Source: Biomphalaria glabrata
Taxonomy: Eukaryota > Mollusca > Gastropoda > Planorbidae
Direction: 5' to 3'
Length of the DNA: 64,000 nt
Assembly: GCF_947242115.1 (NCBI RefSeq)
Contig: NC_074715.1
Span: 26,123,876-26,187,875 of the forward strand
Positions 42,801 through 53,800 of the stretch are shown piece by piece. The translations under genes and the position numbers were made by a program. Under the pieces are notes generated by a model that made no database searches, was not told the origin of the DNA, and saw only the letters and a program-made list of their open reading frames with translations. Each line of letters opens with the position of its first letter. Position 1 is the stretch's first letter.

Positions 42801-45800
42801 AAAAGCGTCTTGAAAACAAAATTCCTAATTGTGAAGCAAAAGTCAGATAGCTTCCCTACCAACATTTTCTTCTCTTCCCATTGTTCCTTATAGAGCAGAT
42901 GTGGCAGTGCAGCCAGTCTTTCTAATTCTAATTGGCGAGCCCATCCTGTCTTTGGAGCTTGTTCTTCCACTTTTTTGTCTTCATCTATTGATATCATCAG
43001 GTTGTAAACACCTGGTCCAAGTTTTCTTTTCTGAAAATGAAATTCCAGTTAGTTATGAAGTGAATATATTTGCCAACTAAGTAGAGACTGTTTAAAGTAC
43101 CATTATCTTCTAACTTGAATATCTTTGTCAATTAAGTAGAGACTGTTTTAAGTACCATTATCTTCTAACTTGAATATATTTGCCAATTAAGTAGAGACTG
43201 TTTTAAGTACCATTATCTTCTAACTTGAATATCTTTGCCAATTAAGTAGAGACTGTTTTAAGTACCATTATCTTCTAACTTGAATATCTTTGCCAACTAA
43301 GATAGATACTATTTTTAGTACCATTATCTTCTAACTTGAATATCTTTGCCAACTAAGATAGATACTGTTTTTAGTACCATTATCTTCTAACTTGAATATC
43401 TTTGCCAAATAAGATAGATACTGTTTTTAGTACCATTATTATCCTCTAACTTTACTCATTTAAGTTGGACACAAATGTATACTAATAATGTATTAATTAT
43501 TTATTGAGCCTTCTAATTAATAAATTCCTAATCTTTTAAAACAGTCAAATGAGGTTTGCAGGACATGTCCTCCAACAATATGGATTGCACCACAAGAATA
43601 ACTTTAGCATTAATATGGAGACTGAAATGAGTAAAGCATAAACAGGGACCTCTTCATAAAACATGGCGGTACTCCTTCACAGATGATCTCAGAGCAGTAG
43701 ACATCATTTGAGAGCCTGCATACAATACTGAAAACCAATTTCTATGGAGGCCAAAAGGTGTGAGAGGATCTAAGTCTCAGTAAGTCTTTTAAAACTGACA
43801 ATGTGAAAGTTATATGAATTATAAATAAGAATAAATGACGTAAATTTAACTCTTTATCTCTTTTAACTGAATTGTCTTATTTAACCTGCCTCTTGAGCAC
43901 CAAATCTTTATAGGGACTATTTGCAGCCCAATTAACCAAAATGGTTCAAAGTAAGTTTTGAGCCTCAAACAAGTTGGAATGTTTATCTCTCACACTTTAA
44001 TTGGATTACTACTGTAAAAGTTGTTGGAAAAAATACTTATTTCAATAATTGAACACAGCTATTCATCTAAAATAGTCTTATCTATCTAAGTAACTGTGTT
44101 AAATATTTGTTGTACAGATATGTTTTATGTATTAAACCAACAAAAGAAAGTACATGATTCAAAGCTAAATATAAAGAAAGAAATGCAATAAAACCAAACC
44201 TTTTTCATTATGAACTCAAATAAAAACTCTCTTAAAAGCAAATCAACAAAAGCTGATAGAACAATTAAAATGTTTTCAATAATGAGGTAGAAAATAATTA
44301 ATTCACCAAAAGTAAAATGGAAGAAAAAAAAAGATCAAATGAAAAACAGGAAATAATACCAAGTAGGCTTCACAGGATTCATAAGGAGCCTTCAATAATT
44401 TTTCTTTTTTTCTCTTGTTTGATTGGCTTACGAACTCTTCAAGTTGGCAAGAACTATTTGGAGGAACATCTAAACGGCTGTCTTCATTAAAAAGCTGTAG
44501 AATTTCTTCCTCTTTAACATCTGTTGAGCTGTCTGTTGAAGATTTGTAATGAATGCTTGTGCTGCTGGTTCCTTTTGAGTCTTGTTTGTTCAAAGAGCCA
44601 TGTGAAACAGTAGTATCAGTATGAAATCCTTCAGATTCTGACACTTTACGTGAGGTGTGACTTTGGGGCTCCTCCAGATAAGTTAGAGCTCTACCTGTAT
44701 GATCAAGATCATTCCAGGATTTCTTGATACCTACAACTAGCTCATTAACATAACTTTTTGCAAAGTCTTCCAACTCTGGAAGGGAATGCCTAGTTGAGTC
44801 ACTTTCATAACAAGAGCTTAGTTTACTTAACTCTGCTTCTTCTAGTTCAGAATTTCTTTTACTACTAAAGATAATCGAGGTTCGTTTTATGATGTCATCA
44901 TCAACTTTAACATCTATTTTATCAGTCAGAGACAGTTTTCTTTGAATTAGAAATCTTACTGAAGATCTCCTTCTCTCTGTGTCAAAAAGGACATTTTCAT
45001 CTAGTGAAGGTCGAGAGGATAAAGTAATCGATGCATGCTGCTTAGAGTCTTCAACATGATCAGTTGTCAGTTGGGATTCAAAGGAAACTCTCTTTGATGA
45101 TTCTTCGAGTTTTTTTGTTTTGGACAGTGCACTTTTCAATGGGGCTGAAATATCTTCCACTTCAATGATTGGAATGCTATTTTGGCTTGTTCTTGTTTCT
45201 TCCCTATTGATTACTGATTGTGTTTCTTCATGATCAGATGATTCAGATTGTTCAGATTGATTCAAACTTCTTGATCTATCAGAGACATCATCCGTACCTT
45301 TAAATAGGATACTTTCATCATCATCTTCTTCACCTGGTTTAGAATCAGTGGGGTTAGAATTTTCATTACGATTTAGTAAGGTCTGTGCTATTGATGCATT
45401 ACTGTTACCATCAGATTTTTTAGACCTATTCAAGTTAATTTGTAAACCTGCTGCTAAGTAGAAGAGTTGATCAGAGCGTTGTGTAATACTATCTTTTGGC
45501 CCATTGAAAGACTCAGCATTGTGTTTTTTTGAAAGTAAAACATTTTCTGTAAAAAATATTTCATTGCTCCCCACATTGCAAGTATTTCTGAAGCAGTGTA
45601 GTTTATTTCTTAAGTCAATGATCTTCCTGTCTACAACACTATCTTTAATGTAATCAACTTCCCATTTCTTTGATTTTGGTAGATTCAATTTTGACAAGGT
45701 AGATTTGGTCAAGTTACTTATATTCTTTATAGTTTCTACATTTGATCCTTTTGTGGCATAACTTTCCCCACGTGTAGATCTCTGTAAGCAGTTTTCTTTT

Positions 45801-48800
45801 GGTACACATGGACAAATGTTCTGCTTGGAAACATTAAAACATTCAATAGCCAAAATAACAGAGAGGCATTTTTTTTTACAATATTCATGCTGACTACTAA
45901 TTATGAAGATATAAAACATAAACTTTTTTTGCTAACATCTACAGAGTTGGTGGTTGTTGTGAGGGTATAGTATTTTAAAGCTAACCATGTTTCTAATTTA
46001 ATTGGCTGCATGGTATACTCTGCACCACATTTTTAAACCTCTTATATTTTGAACATGACAGAATATATTTCTGTGGTAGAATCAAAGCCTGATATTTACA
46101 TTTATAGTTACATTTATACAAAACTATAGTTTATGGTAGGGGTGCACCGGATAGTTGCTCCGGCTTCTGCTGAATATCTGGCCTTTTTTCACTATCCGGC
46201 GTTATTCAGCTATATATAAAGTGGACCTCGTTTCATTAATGTCTGTTGTAGAATGTATTAATGTTTATATTAAAACAAAATAATGTGTTTAAAAATAGAG
46301 CCATTATGAATATGCACAATACATCGTTTATTATAAAGACAAGGCGTGTTAATATAGATAGAAATGAAACTTTACATCATAAATGCGCTTTACATACAGA
46401 GCAGCAATGGCTGGCACATTTGTTAAATTTTGTCTTGACCTTTGAGTAGGTTTAGTTAACATGTTAAAATGCTACATTCCTTGACTATGTCATGCTGACC
46501 AGACTTCTGTCTAGCTGTGCGGGTATATCTCCAGAGGTAGGGATAAACAATTCTCACCCCCTTTTATTTGTTTAGTCCATCACATTGAGTTTATTTATAG
46601 GCAGGTGACCACAAGTTAAATACGATGGACGTAGGTTTAATGTTAGCGTATTGACACTCTCTAGAGGTCACACCTATTGAGGGAACTGAGTTTGTTTACG
46701 TAGTAGTTAATCTTTTATTAGGGGGGCTGGACTTCAAGAGCCACACCCCTACTTAGGTAACCAGACATATTTCCAGATGAACAACTCCCTCCCCCTTTTA
46801 ATTGTTTAGCCCATCACATTGAGTTCATTGATTGACAGGTGACCACAAGTCAGAGACGATGGACGTAAGCACTCTCTAGAGGTCACACGAGGGATCTAGG
46901 TTTGTTTACTTAGTAGTAAATCTTGATGGGGGGTGGACTGGACTTCAAGCCAAACATCTACACTGGTATCCGGACAAAGAGTTTGCTTATTTGGAGAAAA
47001 ATCTGAATCATGTGGCTGGGCTAGAGGCCACACCTTTTCAAGTGTGCTGAGTTACTTGAACATAAATCTCAATTAGTAAGCTAGACTAAAGATCACACGC
47101 CTAAACGAGTGACCTTTAGTTACTCAGAACACAAACCGCTAGATTATATAGCCCAGTAAGTCAGTAACTAATTATTTTGTAGAAAAAAATCTATATTAGC
47201 GTAAAAGACATGACCAGGGCTATCTTTAAATAGAGAGTTAAACACACTCTACTCTTTATTTTATTTCTTTGGTCCTTGACACCCAATTTATTGATAGACA
47301 TTGACCATTTTTAAGCCAGAATGAAAAAACACAACGTGCTAACAAAGGAAATTACACTGTCAATAAATATTACGGTTAAATACTTTTTCTAACGTGTTAA
47401 CTTGAATATTACTCCTGCAGTTAAGTGTCTTGATTTGATAACGATATTCTTAGTAATTTGTGACAGTCAATTAAGTCCTTGTTATTACTATTTTTTTTAC
47501 TTAAGATGCGTACTTAGCCACTGTGTATCAGGCCAGGACGACTTTTACACACCTGACATCCATAGGCTTACTATAGTTCCCTTTTGTAACAGTTACTGAA
47601 ACCACGAATAAAATAATTAATAAGTAATAATTAAGGAAGATGTTTCTAACATACGTTCTTTGCATTTAATGTTTCTTACATACGTTCTTTGCACAATAAA
47701 ATAAAACAAAGATGTGCATGTTTCCTTGTGTGTATTTTTGCCTTGTAATAAAACCTTTAGAAAGAAAGCTAATTTCATTGTTTAATTCTTTTGACTTAAT
47801 AAATAATGGAAAACCTTACAGTAAATTTAAAAATCGCATAAAAGAAATTGAATAATAGTACCGCAGTTAGATCTAGCAAACAAAGAAACAATATGCTGGT
47901 TTGTAAAAAAAACAACCCTTGACCTCTGTAACTAGTGGACGGATATAATTTATCTATATGCTTGACTGACCATGCCAATGTGTTATCTTTTTTGACTGAC
48001 CACCCAACACTATTGCGTGCGTATGCCCAAGGAAAAAACAATGTGTGATGGCTAACACAAACAACTATACACACTACACTACGACTACTTGTGTAGGCTC
48101 ACTAAATATATCTGACCAGGTTGTTGGTCTGAAATTCATGAACACATACATCTGACCACTATACAATGCAGATTGCACTATACTTATGAGAGATTTACAT
48201 TAGTAACTAGTTAAATATATACTAACATATTTTATATTGACCCTCCTACACACATAACAATAAGGTATATATAAAAGGAAAAAAAGTTAATACCAACCAA
48301 TATAGGTATGTTATTTAACAGTTTCGTAAAATGTTCAGCAACACAAGCTATTTACAAGACACTTAGGTATCCAGCTCTGGCCGAATATCAAAAGGTACTA
48401 TCCGGTGCACCCCTAGTTTATGGTGTTAACATATTGTGAGAAATGATATATTCAACCAAGATTATCTCCCAAGGTCGTCAACTGAAAATCTTGTTGAACA
48501 ACATGAAGATTAAGAGTAGTTGAACTTTTTTTTTTTTAAATCACCACACTAGGGATCAGTGAGTGAGCCAGTGCAGGTGAAAAAGGCACTCTTGGCTTCT
48601 TTGTGATAACTGCCCTACAGTGGAATCTGTTTGATTCAAAGTAGAAGAGAACAAGGAGTGCCTTCCATTGCTAAGAGTTTCATTGACACTTGGATTTTCA
48701 GTTCAATTGTAGAAGATCTGTATTTATTCTTCAAAGGATTTTTAATGTTCAAATCATACAGAACCAGGCAAAACTGACTATAAATTGAATTTTTTTTTTT

Positions 48801-50147
48801 TCACTAAATATGGATTTTTTTTTATTGATCTATAAGTTTAAATGACCTAGATTTCATTGTATATCGTATACAAGATTAACAAATGTACATAAAAGAGTGC
48901 TAAAGATTTAATAATTTTACTTTTAACATTCCTTTTAAAAAATGTATATACTTACCAGTTCATCTATGTAATTTCTGTCATAAGGGATTTCTGTGTATCC
49001 TCCTGCAGTTTTACATTTCGGATGTACACCAGAAACATCAAACCTATGTACAGTGAAAATGTGTTTCTTTATATACTCAGATGTCAACTATAATACTGGC
49101 TTCCAAATGATACAACTGGAGAACTGTTGCAAAGATCTAAGCACAAACATTTGAGCTATATCCAAACACAGATACAAGTGATAATAACATAATGTAACAA
49201 CTGCTTTGTCTGCTTCAAATACAACCAAAAAAAAAATCAGTTGTGATCTACCTAGTAGCTGGCTCTTTCCTTAGCTCTTTATGTCTTCTTCAGGGATCCC
49301 AAACAAAGAAGGCATAAATCTAGTAGGAGCTAAGGCTAAATAGCATTTTAGATGAGATGTTTTGTTTTTTATTTGCACAAATGCTTTGTTTGGTTTCTTA
49401 ATTATGCTATCAATATGCAGATTTCATGAAAACTTTTAATTTATTTTAACACTTTAAAATTTCAAGTTCTGTCTGTATTTACCATGATTTACTGTGAATA
49501 ATACTAAGCTATCTGCTAAATTCTTTCTGTTAGAGGGTTCAAATAACTCCTACAAAGATTGTATCACATATTTTTAAGATGGAAAGAAAACAACAAAAGA
49601 TGCTATGAAAAAGGAAACTTAATTCAACTCCAAGTCAACAATTTAAAAGATTTGTTTGAATTTACCATAATAATTTATCACACCGTGTATTTCAAAAACA
49701 TGATATCCTTTAAATATAATATCTTTTAGTCAGTAGTTGAAACATGTAAACCTTAAAACAATTTATAACATCAAAAATAATATTCAACCAACAGCTAGAC
49801 TCCAATGAGACATGTGTTGACTGCATCAGGAAAATTGCAAAAAAGGTAAAAGGTTATAATAATAATTTTTAAAAAGTCAAGATCATAACCATATCATCAA
49901 GGGATTAATTTAAACAGTTAACATTTTTAAAAATGTATTCATTTTTATTTTGCAAAAAAACAAACTGACAATAATATTTATTAATTGATTTTATATATTT
50001 TCAAAAAGTCCTTTAGATGTGTATTTCTGCTGGTAATGGCATTTAAAAAAATCTTTTTAAACATTCACATAAACAATACCTGGCAGTTTGTGTTCCAAAA
50101 GGTGCGCCCTTAAAACGTTTATATGACAAAATCGTAGTCGTTGTCAT
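36855..50147 (-). CDS. CIMAP2: Ciliary microtubule-associated protein 2 (LEXM/C1orf177 family)
   Basis: A sperm-tail PG-rich-repeat protein of the family bound to axonemal microtubules. Core exons in order: 50147-50080, 49043-48956, 43030-42860, 42427-42305, 41935-41801, 41288-41145, 39543-39418, 38983-38849, 38532-38408, 36945-36855. They sum to 1206 nt (401 aa), close to human (about 417). The N-terminus FKGAPFGTQTARFDVSG and the GWARQLELERLAALPHLL segment match the vertebrate protein. PG motifs recur roughly once per exon (LGPGVYN, LGPGSYN, PGPGTYG, LGPGTYN, LGPGQYD, PGPGSYD; the last copy is degenerate, VGAGRYD), with nearly all junctions in phase 0, so exons equal repeats. An extra 510-codon phase-0 exon (45889-44360) lies between core exons 2 and 3. 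The gene is head to head with SPEF2. Confidence 0.92.
37170..37395. repeat. Minisatellite in the last CIMAP2 intron
   Basis: Three head-to-tail copies of a 65-85 bp unit containing ATATTTTGTTTC, GTTACC(G/A)AGAATGAA and AACTTTCTGTTACCAAAAT. The unit itself repeats the word TCTGTTACC. No coding meaning. Confidence 0.8.
37594..37929 (-). mobile_element. I-clade LINE RNase H fragment
   Basis: A 111-codon minus-strand frame contains VYTDALEG, FVPAHCGLVSHQRADFLAKSA (the RNase H H-x-G ... A-D signature) and a following LADIRLLALWYDNWD segment like the tail of I-group LINE polyproteins. It lies in the last CIMAP2 intron and is sense to that gene. It is only distantly similar to the I-clade copy at 26245, so it is another subfamily or much older. 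Confidence 0.65.
40236..41058 (+). repeat. Repeat family X, copy A
   Basis: About 820 bp starting TTTTTAGTGGCCCCCGAAAG and ending TCTTTGTAACCTTG. The start contains a tight hairpin CCCCCGAAAGGGG, then a CTGTCTGTCTATCCGTCC pyrimidine run, a GATCTCGTAAACTAG box, and the same series of boxes as copy B in inverted order. It is in a CIMAP2 intron and has no frame longer than about 66 codons. No family is recognised. Confidence 0.8.
43054..43447. repeat. Minisatellite next to CIMAP2 core exon 3
   Basis: Six head-to-tail copies of a roughly 60-bp unit built of TTTGCCAA(C/T)TAAG, GTAGAGACTG or ATAGATACT, AGTACCATTATCTTCTAAC and TTGAATAT. The first three copies share one variant and the last three the other, so the array grew in two steps. 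It begins about 24 bp upstream of the exon's acceptor. Confidence 0.85.
43540..43790 (+). mobile_element. Possible LINE C-terminal relic
   Basis: Broken plus-strand frames read like the extreme C-terminus of reverse transcriptase polyproteins (RFAGHVL, later WRPKGVR), resembling the relic at 55590-56090. It is heavily decayed, and the assignment is tentative. Confidence 0.3.
44360..45889 (-). CDS. CIMAP2: Large serine-rich exon, probably optional exon of CIMAP2
   Basis: A 1530-nt stretch (510 codons) open on the minus strand, starting after an acceptor (TAGTCAG|CAT) and ending at a donor (TACTTG|GTATT). Both boundaries are phase 0, so it can be included in or skipped from CIMAP2 without frame change. 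Its product is Ser/Asp/Glu/Lys-rich and probably disordered. It has a PP1-docking-type motif KRVSF near 45080 and several basophilic kinase-like sites (RRRSSV, RKLSL, KRNSE, RKVSES). No stop in 1.5 kb of AT-rich DNA argues for real coding. It could instead be a separate gene: an ATG at 45919 is in frame, but the residues there look like a translated splice acceptor tract. No family similarity is recognised. Confidence 0.7.
46137..48415. mobile_element. Non-autonomous hAT element (2279 bp) with perfect 8-bp target duplication
   Basis: The termini are inverted repeats TAGGGGTGCACCGGATA and TATCCGGTGCACCCCTA. They are flanked by identical 8-bp duplicates GTTTATGG at 46129-46136 and 48416-48423. 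Subterminal CCGG/GAATATC/CTGGCC words fit hAT elements. The interior has an approximately 250-bp direct duplication (46545-46790 and 46790-46960) but no transposase-like frame, so movement would need another element's enzyme. It lies in the CIMAP2 intron between core exon 2 and the large exon. Confidence 0.93.
46545..46965. repeat. Internal direct duplication within the hAT element
   Basis: Two adjacent diverged copies share CCATCACATTGAGTT, CAGGTGACCACAAGT, GATGGACGTA, CACTCTCTAGAGGTCACAC, GTTTGTTTAC and GGACTTCAAG in the same order. It is unique to this element within the window. Origin unknown. Confidence 0.85.
49290..49435 (-). mobile_element. Old, diverged CR1-like LINE fragment
   Basis: On the minus strand this region follows the same order of words as the CR1 copies (CAAACAAAGCATT, AAATGCTATTTAGCC, then the region before GGATCCC), but with many differences. 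It corresponds to the segment after the YLGV motif. It is much older than the copies at 51982 and 56790, and lies in CIMAP2 intron 1. Confidence 0.6.
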
Positions 50148-50833
50148 TTTTGCAAGAGTAGAATGCTTATCTAGCCTACTTCGTTTGTGTTTACATTATG
50201 AAAAATAAAACTAATTGAAATTTGCCTCTTCTAGATCTAGATTTATAAATCCCCGTGGTGTATTTTAATCTGTGATTATGCCAACAGATGACTTGTTTAA
50301 ACTTATTATTGTCAAATTGTCTCGGCCAATCATTGCCCTCAGTCGCATAGCAACATAATCAAAGAAGATATTGAAGATGCTAGTAGTGTCCCTTTGTATC
50401 CAAATCATAGACCTTTGTTGTCGCAAAAATGCTACTTATTTCCTAAATCGCCGTTTCTAGATCTATCATAGATATATAGATCTATATCTCTATTTAGATC
50501 CAGAAAAAATATTACTTTAGGCATTATAGTCAAATTTATATATAAATAGAGAAAGACTAGCTGAGTTAATAATTAAATTTAAATGTTTTTTCAGACAAAA
50601 AATAATATATATATATATATAGGGTATATACATTTACGGCTTTCATATACCTATTTTTAGTAGTCATGGCAACTGGTAAAAGCTCTACTGCTAAATTATG
50701 ATCTTAATACCGTAATAATTGAAACTTGAAATCTAGATCTAGTCTATAGATCTAGAGAGTGCACAAACAGATCATAGTAGATCTAGTGATGTGTATTAAA
50801 AAATAAACTGTCTCAAGTAGAAACTTTAACAAA
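50148..50833. promoter_or_regulatory. Bidirectional CIMAP2/SPEF2 promoter with X-box motifs
   Basis: The 686-bp spacer separates two divergent axonemal genes. At 50660-50673 the sequence GTAGTCATGGCAAC fits every position of the RFX X-box consensus GTHNYYATRRNAAC, 161 bp upstream of the SPEF2 start. At 50341-50354, AGTCGCATAGCAAC carries the conserved right half, 194 bp upstream of the CIMAP2 start. RFX factors drive ciliary genes in animals through such sites, so coordinated control is expected. Binding is inferred from motif and context only. Confidence 0.65.
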
Positions 50834-53800
50834 ATGACGGAAATATTATGTAGATGGCTTAATGATGAATTGCATCTGTCGACTCGAATATGTAAGTATG
50901 GTTACTATGGTATGAGTATTATAGTGTTTATTAAGTCATTTAAGTGTACCAGTTATCCAGTATACTTCTTTTTGAAGTAACGTTTGCATTATAGATACTA
51001 TTTTTTATGATTTATCATTTGGTTTTCCTTTATTGTCTTTATAGAATATTTTTTTGACAAATTATCATAATGGCTATTCAAAATGAATTCATTATTATAT
51101 ATTAACATAACAGTTTACTAAGTTAGTAGGAAGTTGGATACAAATACACTAATAAAACCTATATGGGTGAAAAGGGCTTGAAAAAATAGTTGCAACTGCA
51201 CTAAATTTATCATTGTATGACAAAAGCTATTAATTTTTATTGCTGATGGGATTAAAAGTGTTGATTTTGTAACCCAATTATTTTCTAGCTCACTATAGAA
51301 ATTAAATCAAGCGACGAAGTAGGTCAAGAATACTTTTTGTTAGTGTTGCCAATATATCTAATTTTGTAACATAACAGAAACTTATTTTTTTTTTAGTTTC
51401 TCTTTATAACGTGTAACATTATATTAATTTTGAATGCATGGATAAGGTTAATAATTATTATTTTAAGAAATATTAATATATAAAACACAATTTGCAATTA
51501 AAAAAGTACTTATGTTGATAAAAATGTATTTTGAAGAGAAACATTAATTTTTTTTTATTGGCTGGTATTTATACTTGTTAACTTGTTAAGTTACAGGATA
51601 TAAATGCATGTAAAAATGTTATTTTAACTTAAAGTAATTTATACTGTAAATATTCAATAGATGTACATTCATTAATATAACATTTTTCAGCTCAAGCATC
51701 TTTGGCTAAAGAATTTGCATCAGGTTATCTGATTGGAGAGGTTCTGCATAAATATCAGATACAAGATGACTTTGATCAGTTTTCTCAAAACAAGTAATTT
51801 TTTTTCTCTGTTAAATATCAACATAACCTTTCAACTTAAATTATTGTTTGGATTCTAAACATTTTCTTGATAGCTGCACAGCTTTTATTTCATTCAGGAC
51901 TTCACATTCTTGTATAGATTTTAAAAACTTAAAAGAAAAAAAAGATTTAAAATTTAGTTAGTGTTCATTCTGTATCATGTTATATTATCTTATATAATAC
52001 AGACGTTACTTCAAAAAAGAAGATGATTACGTCCTACGCGTCATGCATTTAGTCATGCATATTAACCAATGACTTAAATTCTGCCAAGTCAATGGTTTTC
52101 CTGGCTAGCTCAGGCAACCCATTCCATGCTCTAATAGCACTAGGGAAGAAGGAGTATTTGTACAAATTTGTCCTAGCATATTGGACGAGGAATGTGCCTT
52201 TATCTTTGTGTCTTTCAGAGTATTTTATTAAATTTTGTTTTTGTATTTGAAGATTATGGTTCAGTGTTTTATGTATGATTGCTACTTTACTTTTGAGCCT
52301 TCTGTCCAGAAGGCTTTCTAAATTTAGTGATTTTACTAAAGGTGTTACTCTAGTCAAATGCGAATATTCGTTTGTTATGAATCGCACTGCTCTATTTTGT
52401 GTCTGTTCTAGTTTCTTAATGTTTTCTTAAGTTGAGGAGTCCCAAACGGAGGATGCATATTCTATTATTGGCCTAACCAAGGTTAAATAACATTTTAGTT
52501 TTATGTTCTTATTTGATTTATAGAAATTTCTTTTAATAAATCCTAATGCTTTGTTTGATTTTTTTGTAGTTTCATCAATATGTGGATTCCATGACAGTTT
52601 TTCATTTATTATAACACCTAGGTATTTTGGGTTTTTAGTCTGTGTTACTGGTTTACCATGAATAAGATAAGTGGAATTAATTTGTTTTAGTTTTTTTGTT
52701 ACTCTTAACAACTGACATTTTTCTGGGTGGAAAGACATGCTCCAATTTGATTCCCATTTCTGTAATTCATCTAATTCTCTTTGTAAAATATCTGTGTCTT
52801 GTGTTGTTTTTTATTGTTCTATATATTATGCAATCGTCTGCAAATAATCTGACTTTTGTTCCTGAAGTAATGCAATTTGGTAAATCATTTATGTAAATTA
52901 AAAATAGTACTGTTATCGGTGTTGATTTAGAGCCATTTATTATTACAGTTTGTTCTCTCCCTATCAGAAAATCTTTAATCAACTGATGCAGTGGACCATT
53001 AATGCCGAAATATTTTAATTTTTTAAGCAAACTATGGTGGTGAACTTTGTCAAAAGCCTTAGAAAAATCTAGTAAGATAGCATCTATTTGTTCACTATTA
53101 TCTAAACCTTTTGAAAAATCATCAATTAGTCCTATTAGTTGTGTTTCACATGATCTATATTTCCTAAAGCCATGTTGGTATGGTGTGAGGACATTATGTT
53201 TGTCTAAGTGGTTTATGATGTTGCTACATATTATGTGTTCTAGGATTTTACATGTGATGCTGGTAAGTGATACTGGTCTGTAGTTTCTTGGGTCAAATTT
53301 TTCTCCTTTTTTAAATAGGGGGTGACATTAGCTTCTTTCCAGTCCTTTGGTACTCTGCCCTGGTTAAGTGAAGCCTGAAAGAGTATTTTGAAAACTGGGG
53401 CTAGCTCATTGCTTAGTTCTTTGAGTAATCTAGCTGGAATACCATCAGGTCCAGAAGCTTTATTTCAACATGTGTGCATGACAAGTGCATTGATGAGTTA
53501 AATTGTTATGATTTGCACTGTTTTTATTTGACAGATAAAGGGAAACTATGAACAAAAAAAAACTAAACAAAAGTTGCATCTGAACTTCCTTGCTATATTC
53601 TGAAAGACACTAATATATTACAATGAAAGAAAAAAAAAACTTTTTATATAGTGCAATGCAGTGGTACATCTCAGAGATATGAGGGAGCTTTTCTAACTAT
53701 AATTCTATTTCATGTTTCTTTTGGTACTTAGTTTGTGCCCTAAAATTAGCAATAGAGCCCAAAGATTAAGGAAAAATAAGCAGAAGTGCACACTCAGAGA

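Noticed and set aside
47796-48074. 92-codon frame inside the 2.3-kb hAT element as a transposase piece
   Set aside because: It is hydrophobic and AT-driven with no RNase-H-like or hAT C-terminal motif.
50966-51000. Another CR1 tail in SPEF2 intron 1 (CTTCTTTTTGAAGTAACGTTTGC)
   Set aside because: Only about 35 bp are shared with the CR1 3' end. It is too short to list as an element, although it may be a real relic.
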